In this document: positions 1 to 6,970 of the stretch, piece after piece
Numbering within the stretch: position 1 is the stretch's first letter
Layout of the letters: every line of letters starts with the position of its first letter
Source of the DNA: Bradyrhizobium manausense
GTDB lineage: Bacteria > Pseudomonadota > Alphaproteobacteria > Rhizobiales > Xanthobacteraceae
Length of the DNA: 64,000 nucleotides
Assembly (NCBI RefSeq): GCF_018131105.1
Contig: NZ_JAFCJI010000004.1
Span: 124,001-188,000 of the forward strand
Direction: 5' to 3'
Program-made: the position numbers and the translations under genes
The notes under the pieces: generated by a model
What the model was told of the DNA's origin: nothing
Seen by the model: only the letters and a program-made list of their open reading frames with translations
The model's database searches: none

Positions 1-2
1 CG

Positions 3-920
3 ATCGCCGTCGCCGCCCGCTCGCTCGGCCCCGGCGAGACGCCATGGTCTGCCGTGATCTCCGCCATCGTCGCCGGCGACGTGACCATCCGCGACACCGG
101 TGCGAAGCGCCGCAACGTCCGCTTCAGCCTCGCGGTCGAGGACACCGCCGCCTTCGTGGCCGGGGTGAACAAGCACCTGCGCGGAGCGGCGGCCCCGGCC
201 CTGCCGCAGTGGATCGCCCAGTCGACCGCCGCGGAAATCCTTCAGGTCAACGTCGCCTTCCTCTCCCGCCTGGCCAACCTGCGCCCCGACCTGCTGCCGC
301 AGCGGGGGCCCGGCTACACACCCTACCTGGCGAACGACGTGCAGGCCCTCGCCACCCAGTACATCTTCGTGCCCGAGATCGGACGGCGAGCCGACATGCA
401 TCCGCGGCGGGTCGTTTCCTGGCTGCGCTCCGAGAATGTGCTCCCGGCGCTGTCGCTGCAGGAAAACCGGGATTTCGCGTACGACCGCTCCGCCGTCGAA
501 CCGCTGCTCATGCAAGCGATTGGCGAGACCGCCGCGAAGAAGACCCTGCTGAACGATGCGCCCGAAACCGTCCGCACCAGGTTCATCGCCGCGGTCGCCG
601 CCGGCGCCGGACCGAAGGCAACCGCGGCGGCGATGGGCCTGCCCTACCGAAAGGCCAAGCGCTGGTTCGAGGTCTGGCGCGAGACCGGTGCCGTGGCGGT
701 CCGCAAGTTCGGAAAGGTGCCGAAGCTCGACGACCACGAAACCTTCCTCCGTCAGATCGTCGCCGAGCGGCCGACCATCAAGCTCGCGGAGATCGGCGCG
801 GCTCTAGGCGAACGCGGAGTGAGCGCGAGCCCAACCGCGATCTGGAACGCGCTCGAGCGCTTCGAAATCCAAATTGCGGGCCGGCGCCGCCGGGACACGC
901 CCGCAAGCCCCGCGGAGTAG
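3..920 (+). CDS. C-terminal part of a DNA-binding protein ending in an IS630-type helix-turn-helix domain (5' partial)
   Basis: The frame is open to the left edge of the window, so the true start probably lies upstream; the first internal start is a GTG at 54. The visible part has two modules. The middle part (around 'FLSRLANLRPDLL' and 'RRVVSWLRSENVLPAL') looks like consecutive helix-turn-helix elements of the kind seen at the C-terminus of TniQ-like proteins. The last ~95 residues (RFIAAVAAGAGPKATAAAMG through ALERFEIQ) follow the pattern of the helix-turn-helix plus winged-helix start of IS630-family transposases. No DDE core follows in this protein. The next gene, 28 bases downstream, encodes a separate integrase core. 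I infer a transposon-derived or domesticated DNA-binding protein; the TniQ resemblance is tentative. Confidence 0.55.
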   Translation: MAVAARSLGPGETPWSAVISAIVAGDVTIRDTGAKRRNVRFSLAVEDTAAFVAGVNKHLRGAAAPALPQWIAQSTAAEILQVNVAFLSRLANLRPDLLPQRGPGYTPYLANDVQALATQYIFVPEIGRRADMHPRRVVSWLRSENVLPALSLQENRDFAYDRSAVEPLLMQAIGETAAKKTLLNDAPETVRTRFIAAVAAGAGPKATAAAMGLPYRKAKRWFEVWRETGAVAVRKFGKVPKLDDHETFLRQIVAERPTIKLAEIGAALGERGVSASPTAIWNALERFEIQIAGRRRRDTPASPAE

Positions 921-948
921 AATCAAACCCAAGGAAAGGACTCCCAGA

Positions 949-1401
949 ATGAAGTTCAACAAAGACATTTCCGCTGCACAGGTGACGCGAGAGAGACAGG
1001 CCTGGAGCGTCGAATGCGTGAAGCTCGATGTAGCAGGCAGAGCCCCGCACATGCTGCTGGCGATCGACGTTCATACGCGCCAGCCGCAGGTCAAGGTGAT
1101 GCGGTCCGCTGCCGCCAAAGACATCGCCTTTGCGCTAGATCGGCTTTTCGGACAGTCAGAACCGCCGCGGCAGATTTGGATCGACCATGGATTCGACCTC
1201 TCGGCGCTCAGACACTACTCCCTGCAGCACCGCGTGGAGGTCATTCACGTCCCGCCGTCCCTCCGGTGGAAGGCGCTGTCGGAACCGATCATCAGAGACC
1301 TCCACGCGGCCGTCTACCACTGGCATTTCTCGAGCCTCAATGAGCTCGATGCCGGCCTTCGAACTTGGTGTCGACGCTACGCTGTCGGACGGCGCCACTA
1401 A
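949..1401 (+). CDS. Small protein resembling an rve (DDE) integrase core
   Basis: 150 residues; starts at ATG 949 behind a purine-rich AAGGAAAGGA site. The order of motifs fits an rve integrase core: a strand with D27 (VKLDV), then 'LLAIDVHTR' around D40, then 'IWIDHG' with D79, then 'HVPPSLRWKALSEP' with E112. There are 32 residues between D79 and E112, close to the D-(34/35)-E spacing of retroviral-type integrases. The usual N-terminal DNA-binding part and the C-terminal beta-barrel are absent, so the protein is much shorter than a working transposase. The gene upstream carries a transposase-like helix-turn-helix, so the two may be the parts of one element or its remains. Catalytic activity is not certain. 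Confidence 0.55.
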   Translation: MKFNKDISAAQVTRERQAWSVECVKLDVAGRAPHMLLAIDVHTRQPQVKVMRSAAAKDIAFALDRLFGQSEPPRQIWIDHGFDLSALRHYSLQHRVEVIHVPPSLRWKALSEPIIRDLHAAVYHWHFSSLNELDAGLRTWCRRYAVGRRH

Positions 1402-1599
1402 GCGGCCGAGGCGAGCCTCCCACCGTGATCCGTTCCCCGATTGAGACCGACCACGGAGAGAACTGCCGCAGCGTTGTGCACAGGCCCCTCGGAACAGGTG
1501 GACAAGCGTCAGCCCCGCCGAATGCGAATCCCTGACCCGTGCTAACCGCCCGGAACGAGCAGGCGGGCGGAAGGATTCGTCCAGGCAGGAGCGTTTTCG

Positions 1600-1866
1600 A
1601 TGCTGATGACGAAAGAACGACGGCCGGCGATCCGGACACTGCGCGGGTGGGCCATCTCGGTACTTCACGAGGCCGGCGCCATCCGCGAATGCGAGGAGCA
1701 CGGCTGGGCGCAGGACCGCGCCGACCCCCATGCCCGCGAGCGCGCATTCGAAACCGCCAGGCAGGATCCGCCACCCGGAGTTTCTCCGGACGAGGCCGTC
1801 GCGGAAGTCCGGCAGGTGCTGGATTCGATCGGAGACACCTGCCCCGACTGCCCGCCGGAAGCCTAG
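1600..1866 (+). CDS. Conserved hypothetical protein, 88 aa
   Basis: Starts at ATG 1600 (a second ATG lies two codons later) with GGCAGGAGCG just upstream as ribosome-binding site. The product is acidic and mostly helical, with 'RTLRGWAISVLHEAG' near the start, 'DEAVAEVRQVLDSIGDTCPDCP' near the end, and a terminal CPDC pair. There is no signal peptide or membrane segment. The overlapping frame at 1539-1931 has arginine-rich, low-complexity composition typical of a shadow. I do not recognise a function. Confidence 0.6.
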   Translation: MLMTKERRPAIRTLRGWAISVLHEAGAIRECEEHGWAQDRADPHARERAFETARQDPPPGVSPDEAVAEVRQVLDSIGDTCPDCPPEA

Positions 1867-1897
1867 CCGCGGTAGCGCCTTTCTTCGACGTCCAACT

Positions 1898-2077
1898 TCA
1901 TGCCGCTTGCCGTCCCGGCAGGCTATCATGAAGCCGTTCCAGCAGCCGCTGCTCGCGCTCGATCCTGCTCAGATACAGTTCTCGCTCCTTCTCGGTCTTG
2001 GCGCCGGCAAGCAGCAGCCGATAATGAGCGATGACCTTCTCGCTGCCGCGGATCAGCATCTCCCGCAGACCGCTCAT
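1898..2077 (-). CDS. Small helical protein, 59 aa, third gene of a minus-strand operon
   Basis: Read from ATG at 2077 to a stop at 1898-1900. It begins MSGLREMLIRGSEKVIAHYR and has a heptad-like charged helix in its second half (EKERELYLSRIEREQRLLER). The start overlaps the stop of the preceding gene as ATGA, so translation is probably coupled. The GC-rich third codon positions and the coupling argue that it is real. No function can be assigned. Confidence 0.6.
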   Translation of the reverse strand: MSGLREMLIRGSEKVIAHYRLLLAGAKTEKERELYLSRIEREQRLLERLHDSLPGRQAA

Positions 2078-2298
2078 GGCACGGCCCCCGTCGTGGCGGA
2101 CAGATCCGGCCTCGGGGGCATGGTGAGCGCGATGGGAAACGTCTGGGACGTCAACGTTTCCAGCGCCGCGCTCTCTTCCGACAGGCGGCGCTCGATGAAC
2201 TGGCGCTCGATGTCCGAGAGCCGCGTCTTTAGAAGGCTGCGGTAGCGGTGGATGTTGTTGCGGTGGGCGCGGATGCGGGCAAGGTTCTCGTCGAGCAT
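2074..2298 (-). CDS. Small helical protein, 74 aa, second gene of the operon
   Basis: The reading frame extends further upstream, but the start is placed at ATG 2298 because a strong GAGGGGAAG ribosome-binding site precedes it and because the upstream gene ends at 2310. The protein begins MLDENLARIRAHRNNIHRYR and contains 'LSDIERQFIERRLSEE', an amphipathic helical pair with many arginines and glutamates. It may bind a protein or nucleic acid, but nothing in the sequence shows which. It is flanked by two other small unknowns on the same strand. Confidence 0.65.
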   Translation of the reverse strand: MLDENLARIRAHRNNIHRYRSLLKTRLSDIERQFIERRLSEESAALETLTSQTFPIALTMPPRPDLSATTGAVP

Positions 2299-2309
2299 CT
2301 TCCCCTCCC

Positions 2310-2630
2310 TCAGGCCGCCACGCGATCGACCGGCCGCAGCCGCATGGGCTTGCCGCCAGGCGGATGCCGGGGGCCGTCGTCCAGCGCGCAGAGCGCCTCC
2401 AGGATGTCGTCGATGGAGACCGGCGCTTTCAGTCCCTCGGGCGCCCGCAGCGAGGGGCAGGATGCGATCGCGGAGGCGTCCGAGGCCCACGAAGCCAGAA
2501 TGGCGCGCTTCTCGGACAAGCCGAGGGCCGGGTGGGAGACCACGTCCCGGGGATGTTCGAACACCGTACCGGGGTGGATGATGGCGTCGAGATCGACAAC
2601 GTTGTCGTGAAGAGCGGTCGTCGGCCGCAT
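2310..2630 (-). CDS. Conserved hypothetical protein, 106 aa, first gene of the operon
   Basis: A TTG at 2648 also opens this frame, but ATG 2630 is chosen because GGAGG lies six bases in front of it. The product starts MRPTTALHDNVVDLDAIIHP, carries 'GTVFEHPRDVVSHPALGLSEKRAILASWASDASAI' (a compact helical motif), and ends with a proline-rich, basic tail. It is followed after 11 bases by the 74-aa gene. The hsp20 gene lies upstream on the same strand (87 bases away), so stress-linked co-expression is possible but not shown. Confidence 0.65.
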   Translation of the reverse strand: MRPTTALHDNVVDLDAIIHPGTVFEHPRDVVSHPALGLSEKRAILASWASDASAIASCPSLRAPEGLKAPVSIDDILEALCALDDGPRHPPGGKPMRLRPVDRVAA

Positions 2631-2717
2631 GGCGTCCTCCATTTCCAAGACGAGTTCAAGGGAATGGCCGCGCGGGCTTGCCCGCGCGGCTGGTAGTTGA
2701 TCCGCAGAACGCGGGCC

Positions 2718-3173
2718 TCAGGCCGCCCTGGATTCGATCTGCGTGACGTTGCTCGGCGCGGTACCGTTGATCGCGATGCGACGCGGCTTCATCGCCTCGG
2801 GAATCTCCCGCTGCAGGTCGATAACCAGCAGGCCGTTCTCGAAGCTGGCGCCCTTGACCTCGACGTGGTCGGCGAGCGTGAACTGCCGCTTGAAGTTGCG
2901 GGCCGAGATGCCGCGGTGCAGGAAGGTCTTGCCGTCCTTCTCGCTCTTGTGGCCTTCGAGCGTCAGCACGTTCTGCTCGACCGTCAGCGCGACCTCCTCC
3001 GGCGTAAAACCGGCGAGCGCGACCGAGATCTGGAAGCGGTTCTCGTCGAGGCGTTCGATGTTGTAGGGGGGATAGCCTTCCTCACCCGCGCGCTGGGCGG
3101 CTTCGGCGAGGTCGAAGAGGCGGTCGAAGCCGATGGCCGACCGGAACAGGGGCGAAAAATCAACAGTGCGCAT
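2718..3173 (-). CDS. Small heat shock protein, Hsp20/alpha-crystallin family
   Basis: ATP-independent holdase chaperone that binds unfolding proteins in the cytoplasm. The 151-aa product has the IbpA-type N-terminus (DFSPLFRSAIGFDRLFDL), an alpha-crystallin domain from about residue 38 to 135 (YNIERLDENRFQISVALAGF, EQNVLTLEGHK, 'RGISARNFKRQFTLADHVEVKGASFENGLL') and a short C-terminal tail. The length is normal for the family. AGGAGGA stands seven bases before ATG 3173. The leader contains a ROSE-like thermometer and an RpoH-type promoter, so expression is probably controlled by heat at both transcription and translation. Several hsp20 paralogues are usual in Bradyrhizobium, so no specific symbol is given. 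Confidence 0.93.
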   Translation of the reverse strand: MRTVDFSPLFRSAIGFDRLFDLAEAAQRAGEEGYPPYNIERLDENRFQISVALAGFTPEEVALTVEQNVLTLEGHKSEKDGKTFLHRGISARNFKRQFTLADHVEVKGASFENGLLVIDLQREIPEAMKPRRIAINGTAPSNVTQIESRAA

Positions 3174-3280
3174 AGCCAGATCCTCCTGGGAGCAAAATGG
3201 TTACGAGCGGCACCGGACACGACCGGTGCCCGTCTCAGTGGCGGGACCCGAACGGCATCCCGATCGTCGTACGACGACGC
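3174..3280 (-). promoter_or_regulatory. ROSE-like RNA thermometer in the hsp20 5' leader
   Basis: In the minus-strand leader, TTTTGCTCCC (3197-3188) directly precedes the Shine-Dalgarno AGGAGGA (3187-3181), which matches the UUGCU-type anti-Shine-Dalgarno of ROSE elements in rhizobial small heat shock genes. Upstream lies a perfect 8-bp stem with a 6-base loop (3209-3230, GGCACCGG/CCGGTGCC), consistent with the multi-hairpin layout. The leader from the predicted promoter is about 105 nt, in the ROSE size range. The exact RNA start is inferred. Confidence 0.72.
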
Positions 3281-3285
3281 CGAAA

Positions 3286-3314
3286 AAATTTGGAAGCCAG
3301 AGAAAAGTTTCAAG
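3286..3314 (-). promoter_or_regulatory. RpoH (sigma-32) type promoter of hsp20
   Basis: Minus strand: CTTGAAA (3314-3308), 14 bases, then CCAAATT (3293-3287). This fits the CTTGAAA / CCnnATnT heat-shock consensus and lies at the right distance to produce the ROSE-like leader. Confidence 0.6.
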
Positions 3315-3370
3315 ACCCGCGGACAATTTTTTGCACGAGAAATCGCAATGGTTAACGCGGACGGGTTGGC

Positions 3371-3982
3371 CTACTCCCGGGCCTTCCGAAGCGCCGCCCT
3401 AAGCCGCTCCCTTTCCCTCTCCCACCGGTCGTCTTCGGCCTGCGCCTGCTTTTCGAACGCCTCGATGCCGGACCTGATGGAAGCCGCCTTGTCCTCGTGC
3501 TCCCGCTCGGCGGCATCAAGGGCAGCCTGCGCTTTCGCCGTCGCCGTCTCGCGCCGCTCCCGCTGCTTTTCGCGGGCGGCCTCTTCGCGCCGGCGCTGCA
3601 TCTCTTGACGCTTCCGCTCCCTCTCGAATGCGGCAGCGGCCTTTCGAGCGTCGCCTTCGCCGATCCTCGGTCCGTCCTTCTTTGCCGGCTTCGACCTTGG
3701 CTTCTCGCGTTTGGCGCCACTTTCGGCCGAGCCGAGATCGGAGGGCAGGTCGGAATGCTCCGCAAAACGCCCGCTCGACCCGGCCGGACGCTTGAGCACC
3801 ACGCCCGGTTTCGACATGGTCGCCGAGACCACGTCGGGATCCTCGGTCTGTTTAGCGAAGCCCTGGTGAAAGAGATTGCTGCCGGCACCCCAAGCTTCCA
3901 GAGCCGCCTTCATCGAGGGCGCAGCGACCGCGAGGTCGTAGAAGCCCAACGAGGTCTGGAACGTCTTGAGCTTCCGCGGCAT
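3371..3982 (-). CDS. Coiled-coil protein linked to Ku, 203 aa
   Basis: The first ~55 residues form a compact domain (MPRKLKTFQTSLGFYDLAVA...ALEAWGAGSNLFHQGFAKQTEDPDVVSATMSKPGVVLKRP). The rest, from about residue 85, is a long charged coiled coil rich in E, R, K and A. Such proteins are often labelled TolA-like only because of the coiled coil; there is no TolA membrane anchor here. It is the last gene of the Ku operon (Ku, 78-aa membrane protein, this gene). A role in DNA-end processing or scaffolding is a guess from position only. Confidence 0.7.
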   Translation of the reverse strand: MPRKLKTFQTSLGFYDLAVAAPSMKAALEAWGAGSNLFHQGFAKQTEDPDVVSATMSKPGVVLKRPAGSSGRFAEHSDLPSDLGSAESGAKREKPRSKPAKKDGPRIGEGDARKAAAAFERERKRQEMQRRREEAAREKQRERRETATAKAQAALDAAEREHEDKAASIRSGIEAFEKQAQAEDDRWERERERLRAALRKARE

Positions 3983-4002
3983 GGCCAGTCAAAGCTCGCC
4001 GT

Positions 4003-4239
4003 CTATCGGCGAGCCACCCAGACACCTAGCAGGAAGGCGACGAACAGCGACTGCAACGGAGCCTTTACGGTTATCTCGCGTAGCCGGTCGGCCCAGGCGG
4101 CCGCATCCGATGGAGACGACTGCCGACGCGCCGTCGCATCCGCAGCGGCCTCTCTCGCTTCGCGCGCCAGCTTCGCGCCGGCAGGGTCGTCGACAAGCCC
4201 GGAGGCGTCGGTCATGGCCGATGTTTCCTTCATGTCCAT
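4003..4239 (-). CDS. Small membrane-anchored protein in the Ku operon, 78 aa
   Basis: The N-terminal ~55 residues are soluble and alanine-rich, ending in 'AAAWADRLREITVKAPLQSL'. A single C-terminal hydrophobic segment, 'LFVAFLLGVWVARR', closes the protein. This layout (helical stalk, then a C-terminal membrane anchor with 'ARR') resembles the ElaB/YqjD/DUF883 group. It lies 19 bases downstream of Ku and 20 bases upstream of the coiled-coil gene, so all three are probably one transcript. Confidence 0.65.
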   Translation of the reverse strand: MDMKETSAMTDASGLVDDPAGAKLAREAREAAADATARRQSSPSDAAAWADRLREITVKAPLQSLFVAFLLGVWVARR

Positions 4240-4258
4240 GCGGCTCTCCTCATCTCGA

Positions 4259-5191
4259 TCAGGCGGACCTGCGCTGCGGCTTGGCCGCCGGCTTCTTCCC
4301 CGACGCTTCCTTCGCCGGCTTCTTGCCGGTAATCGGCATCAGCATTTCCTTTTGCCCGGCCGCCGCCTTTTTTGCTTTCTTCTTGGCAGGTTTGTCGGAC
4401 GCCGCGGTCCGGGCCGCCGCGCCGCCCACGCTCTTGCGCAACGCGTCCATCAGATCGACGACGTTCTCGCCCTTCGGCCGTTCCTTCGGACGGATGACCT
4501 TGCCGGCCCGCTTCTGGTTGATTAGGTCCACCAGTGCGGTCTCGTAGTGATCCTCGAATTTGTCCGGCTCGAAGTTGCCTGCCTTCTGATTCACGATGTG
4601 TTTGGCCAAGTCCAGCATGTCCTTCGTGACTTTGACGTCCTGGATGTCGTCGAAATACTCGGCTGGGTCTCGCACTTCGTAGGGATACCGCAACAGCGTG
4701 CCGATCAGGCCCTTGTCGCGCGCTTCGAGGGCGATGATGTGCTCGCGGTTGGTCAGCACGACCCGGCCGATCGCGACCTTGTCCATCTCGCGGATGGTCT
4801 CGCGGATCACGGCGAAGGCGTCGTGCCCGACCTTGCCGTCCGGACGTAGGTAATAGGGGCGGATCAGGTAGCGCGGGTCGATGTCGGTCCTGTCGACGAA
4901 CTCGTCGATCTCGATGGTGCGCGTGGACTCCAGCGCGATCTCGTCGAGCTCCTCCTTGGAGACCTCGATGTACTGGCCCTTCTCGAGCTCGTACCCCTTG
5001 ACGATGTCCTCGTTCGGCACCTCGTCGCCGGTGTCGGCGTCGACCTTCAGGTACTTGATCCGATGGCCGGTCGTCCGGTTCAGCTGGTTGAACGAGATCT
5101 TCTCGCTCTCCGACGTCGCCGGATAGAGCGCGACCGGACAGGTCACCAGGGACAGTCGCAGGAAGCCTTTCCAGTTCGCTCGGGGGGCCAT
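4259..5191 (-). CDS. ku: Non-homologous end joining protein Ku
   Basis: Forms a ring on DNA double-strand ends and recruits the LigD ligase. The 310-aa product has the bacterial Ku core from the first residues (NWKGFLRLSLVTCPVALYPA; 'HRIKYLKVDADTGDEVPNEDIVKGYE'; 'YYLRPDGKVGHDAFAVIRE'; 'ALEARDKGLIGTLLRYPYE') to about residue 255. A lysine/alanine-rich tail of ~50 residues follows, as in many rhizobial Ku proteins with DNA-binding tails. The frame runs back to 5311, but ATG 5191 starts right at the conserved MAPRANWKGF. A GAGGAG stands 13 bases upstream, a little far. No ligD is visible in the window. A LexA box at 5314-5328 lies in the divergent promoter region. Confidence 0.93.
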   Translation of the reverse strand: MAPRANWKGFLRLSLVTCPVALYPATSESEKISFNQLNRTTGHRIKYLKVDADTGDEVPNEDIVKGYELEKGQYIEVSKEELDEIALESTRTIEIDEFVDRTDIDPRYLIRPYYLRPDGKVGHDAFAVIRETIREMDKVAIGRVVLTNREHIIALEARDKGLIGTLLRYPYEVRDPAEYFDDIQDVKVTKDMLDLAKHIVNQKAGNFEPDKFEDHYETALVDLINQKRAGKVIRPKERPKGENVVDLMDALRKSVGGAAARTAASDKPAKKKAKKAAAGQKEMLMPITGKKPAKEASGKKPAAKPQRRSA

Positions 5192-5313
5192 GGCGGACGC
5201 AACACTCCTCGGTACACAGGGCTTGGATTCAAGACGAACGAAGGAGGCCGGTTCCGACACGACCGACGGCGATCCCCGAGATTCATTCCCGACCGGGACT
5301 CGACTCTGCAATC

Positions 5314-5328
5314 GTTCTTGTTATGTTC
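5314..5328 (+). promoter_or_regulatory. LexA (SOS) box, alphaproteobacterial type
   Basis: GTTC-TTGTTAT-GTTC, an exact match to the GTTC-N7-GTTC operator of alphaproteobacterial LexA. It lies in the 144-bp region between Ku (minus) and the zinc-ribbon/SRAP operon (plus), only seven bases before the plus-strand ATG at 5336. Confidence 0.7.
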
Positions 5329-5335
5329 TGTTTTC

Positions 5336-5737
5336 ATGTCCAGTCACCCCGCCAGTTGGCGCTTCCCCACCAGGCAGCAGATGCAGAAACTCGCCTCCTC
5401 ATCCGCGACCGGCAGGAAACGGTCGCCCACGCCGGCCGTAGGACCGGCAGACGAGCTGCCGCCCGAATACTGGCAGTCCCTGCTGGATGACCCGCGAGCC
5501 GAAAGCCGGCCAGCCCCTTCCGGAGCGGCGCAGCGGCTGGACCAAATTCCCAGCCACCTGCTGCGGGTCGGGTGTCGCCGCTGCGGCAGGACCGTCGAGA
5601 TCCAGAAGGCCGATGCCGCTCGCCTCTACGGACCGGACGCACTCTGGAAGACCGTCGGCCAACGATTGCTGGACAACACCTGCACGCAAAGGACGGGCCG
5701 TCATGAGGAAGACGGCTGCTGGCCGACGTTCGAATAG
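5336..5737 (+). CDS. Zinc-ribbon-like hypothetical protein, 133 aa
   Basis: The frame is open from 5063 but that part overlaps Ku. ATG 5336 gives MSSHPASWRFPT; a second ATG at 5381 (MQKLASSS) is possible because no clear ribosome-binding site precedes 5336 and the LexA box ends at 5328. The C-terminal half holds 'LLRVGCRRCGRTVEIQKADAARLYG', then C in 'LLDNTC' and a last C in 'EEDGCWPTF': one CxxC and two later cysteines, probably one zinc site. It has the same layout as the next gene, with which it forms an operon leading to the SRAP gene. Confidence 0.65.
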   Translation: MSSHPASWRFPTRQQMQKLASSSATGRKRSPTPAVGPADELPPEYWQSLLDDPRAESRPAPSGAAQRLDQIPSHLLRVGCRRCGRTVEIQKADAARLYGPDALWKTVGQRLLDNTCTQRTGRHEEDGCWPTFE

Positions 5738-5767
5738 CCACGGGCGCCGCAGAGACTGGATGCTGCC

Positions 5768-6217
5768 ATGGCGCCGAAGCACCACCCGACCCCGCTTTCC
5801 GGAGGCGATCGCAAGGCGCTCGCCAAGGAGCTCGGCCGCGCCCGCGCGATGACCACGATCCTCGCCGCTCAGTCGGCCGAGACCCGAACCAAGGGGGAAG
5901 CTCTCATCAAGCAAGCCGACCGGCTCCTGTGCGAAAGCTGGAACGAACGCATGTGGGCCGACGGCGGCCCGATCGACCCGTCGCCGACCGTCGACCAGGC
6001 TCTCAACGGCAGCTATCCATGGCTTGAGATCGAGTGCTCCCGCTGCAAGTCCAAGCGGGACGTCGATCTGGCGGCGCTGCACCACCCACCGACGACGTTC
6101 GTCCACGACCTGGCGAGCCGCCTCCGCTGCAGCAAGTGCGCCAAGGCCGGTCGCCGCCCGCCGGCGACGCTGCTACAGCTGTCGCAGCGAGCCCGCCATC
6201 CCGATCCGGAAACCTGA
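5768..6217 (+). CDS. Zinc-ribbon hypothetical protein, 149 aa
   Basis: Begins MAPKHHPTPLSGGDRKALAKELG with a helical N-terminus ('AAQSAETRTKGEALIKQADRLL'). It then has a zinc ribbon made of 'IECSRCKSKRDVDL' and 'LRCSKCAKAGR', that is two CxxC pairs about 33 residues apart. The layout parallels the preceding gene. The stop codon (6215-6217) touches the ATG of the SRAP gene, so the two are almost certainly co-translated. A DNA- or RNA-binding role is plausible from the ribbon; nothing more specific is visible. Confidence 0.7.
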   Translation: MAPKHHPTPLSGGDRKALAKELGRARAMTTILAAQSAETRTKGEALIKQADRLLCESWNERMWADGGPIDPSPTVDQALNGSYPWLEIECSRCKSKRDVDLAALHHPPTTFVHDLASRLRCSKCAKAGRRPPATLLQLSQRARHPDPET

Positions 6218-6970
6218 ATGTGCAACCTCTACTCGATCACCACCAACCAGGCGGCCATCAGCGCCCTGTTCCGCGTGGTCAACCGGTACGTCGGCAACCT
6301 CCCGCCGATGCCCGGCGTGTTTCCGGACTACAAGGCCCCGATCGTCCGGAACGGCGCCGAAGGCCGCGAGCTCGCGCTTGCCCGCTGGGGCATGCCGTCG
6401 TCGTCGAAGGCGCTGATGGACGCGACGAAGAAGCGCGCCGAGAAGCTGCAGGCCAAGGGCAAGACCGTCGATTTCAAGGAGCTGCTGCGGATGGAGCCGG
6501 ACAGCGGCACCACCAACATCCGGAACGTGAAGTCGAAGCATTGGACCCGCTGGCTCGGCATCGAGAACCGCTGCGTGGTCCCGTTCAATTCGTTCAGCGA
6601 GTTCAACAAGGCCGAAGGCGGCGACATCTGGTTCGCGCGCGACGAGACCCGCCCCCTCCTCTGCTTCGCCGGCATCTGGGCCAACTGGACGTCGGTCCGG
6701 AAGGTCAAGGAAGGCGAGACCACCAACGATCTCTACGCATTCCTGACGACAGAGCCCAACGCCGAGGTCGGCGGCGTCCATCCGAAGGCGATGCCCGTGA
6801 TCCTGACGACGCCCGAAGAGGTCGAGACCTGGATGACAGCGCCGGCCGACGAGGCACTCAAGCTGCAGCGGCCGCTTCCGGACGGAGCGCTAAAAATCGT
6901 TGCTCGCGGCGTCAAGGAGGACGCGAACGACGAACACGCAGCGCAATTACGCGGGCATCATGTTCGATAG
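6218..6970 (+). CDS. SOS response-associated peptidase family protein (SRAP, HMCES/YedK type)
   Basis: Proteins of this family covalently trap abasic sites in single-stranded DNA through the N-terminal cysteine. The 250-aa product starts MCNLY, so Cys2 is free after methionine removal. The other active-site positions are present: N100 (TTNIRN), E128 (PFNSFSEF, in place of the common GFYEW) and H188 (VHPKAMPVIL, in place of HxRMP). The start is fixed by Cys2 and by direct contact with the upstream stop codon. It is the third gene behind a LexA box, which fits the family name. Its last 13 bases overlap the convergent capV gene. The sequence is a divergent member of the family. Confidence 0.9.
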   Translation: MCNLYSITTNQAAISALFRVVNRYVGNLPPMPGVFPDYKAPIVRNGAEGRELALARWGMPSSSKALMDATKKRAEKLQAKGKTVDFKELLRMEPDSGTTNIRNVKSKHWTRWLGIENRCVVPFNSFSEFNKAEGGDIWFARDETRPLLCFAGIWANWTSVRKVKEGETTNDLYAFLTTEPNAEVGGVHPKAMPVILTTPEEVETWMTAPADEALKLQRPLPDGALKIVARGVKEDANDEHAAQLRGHHVR

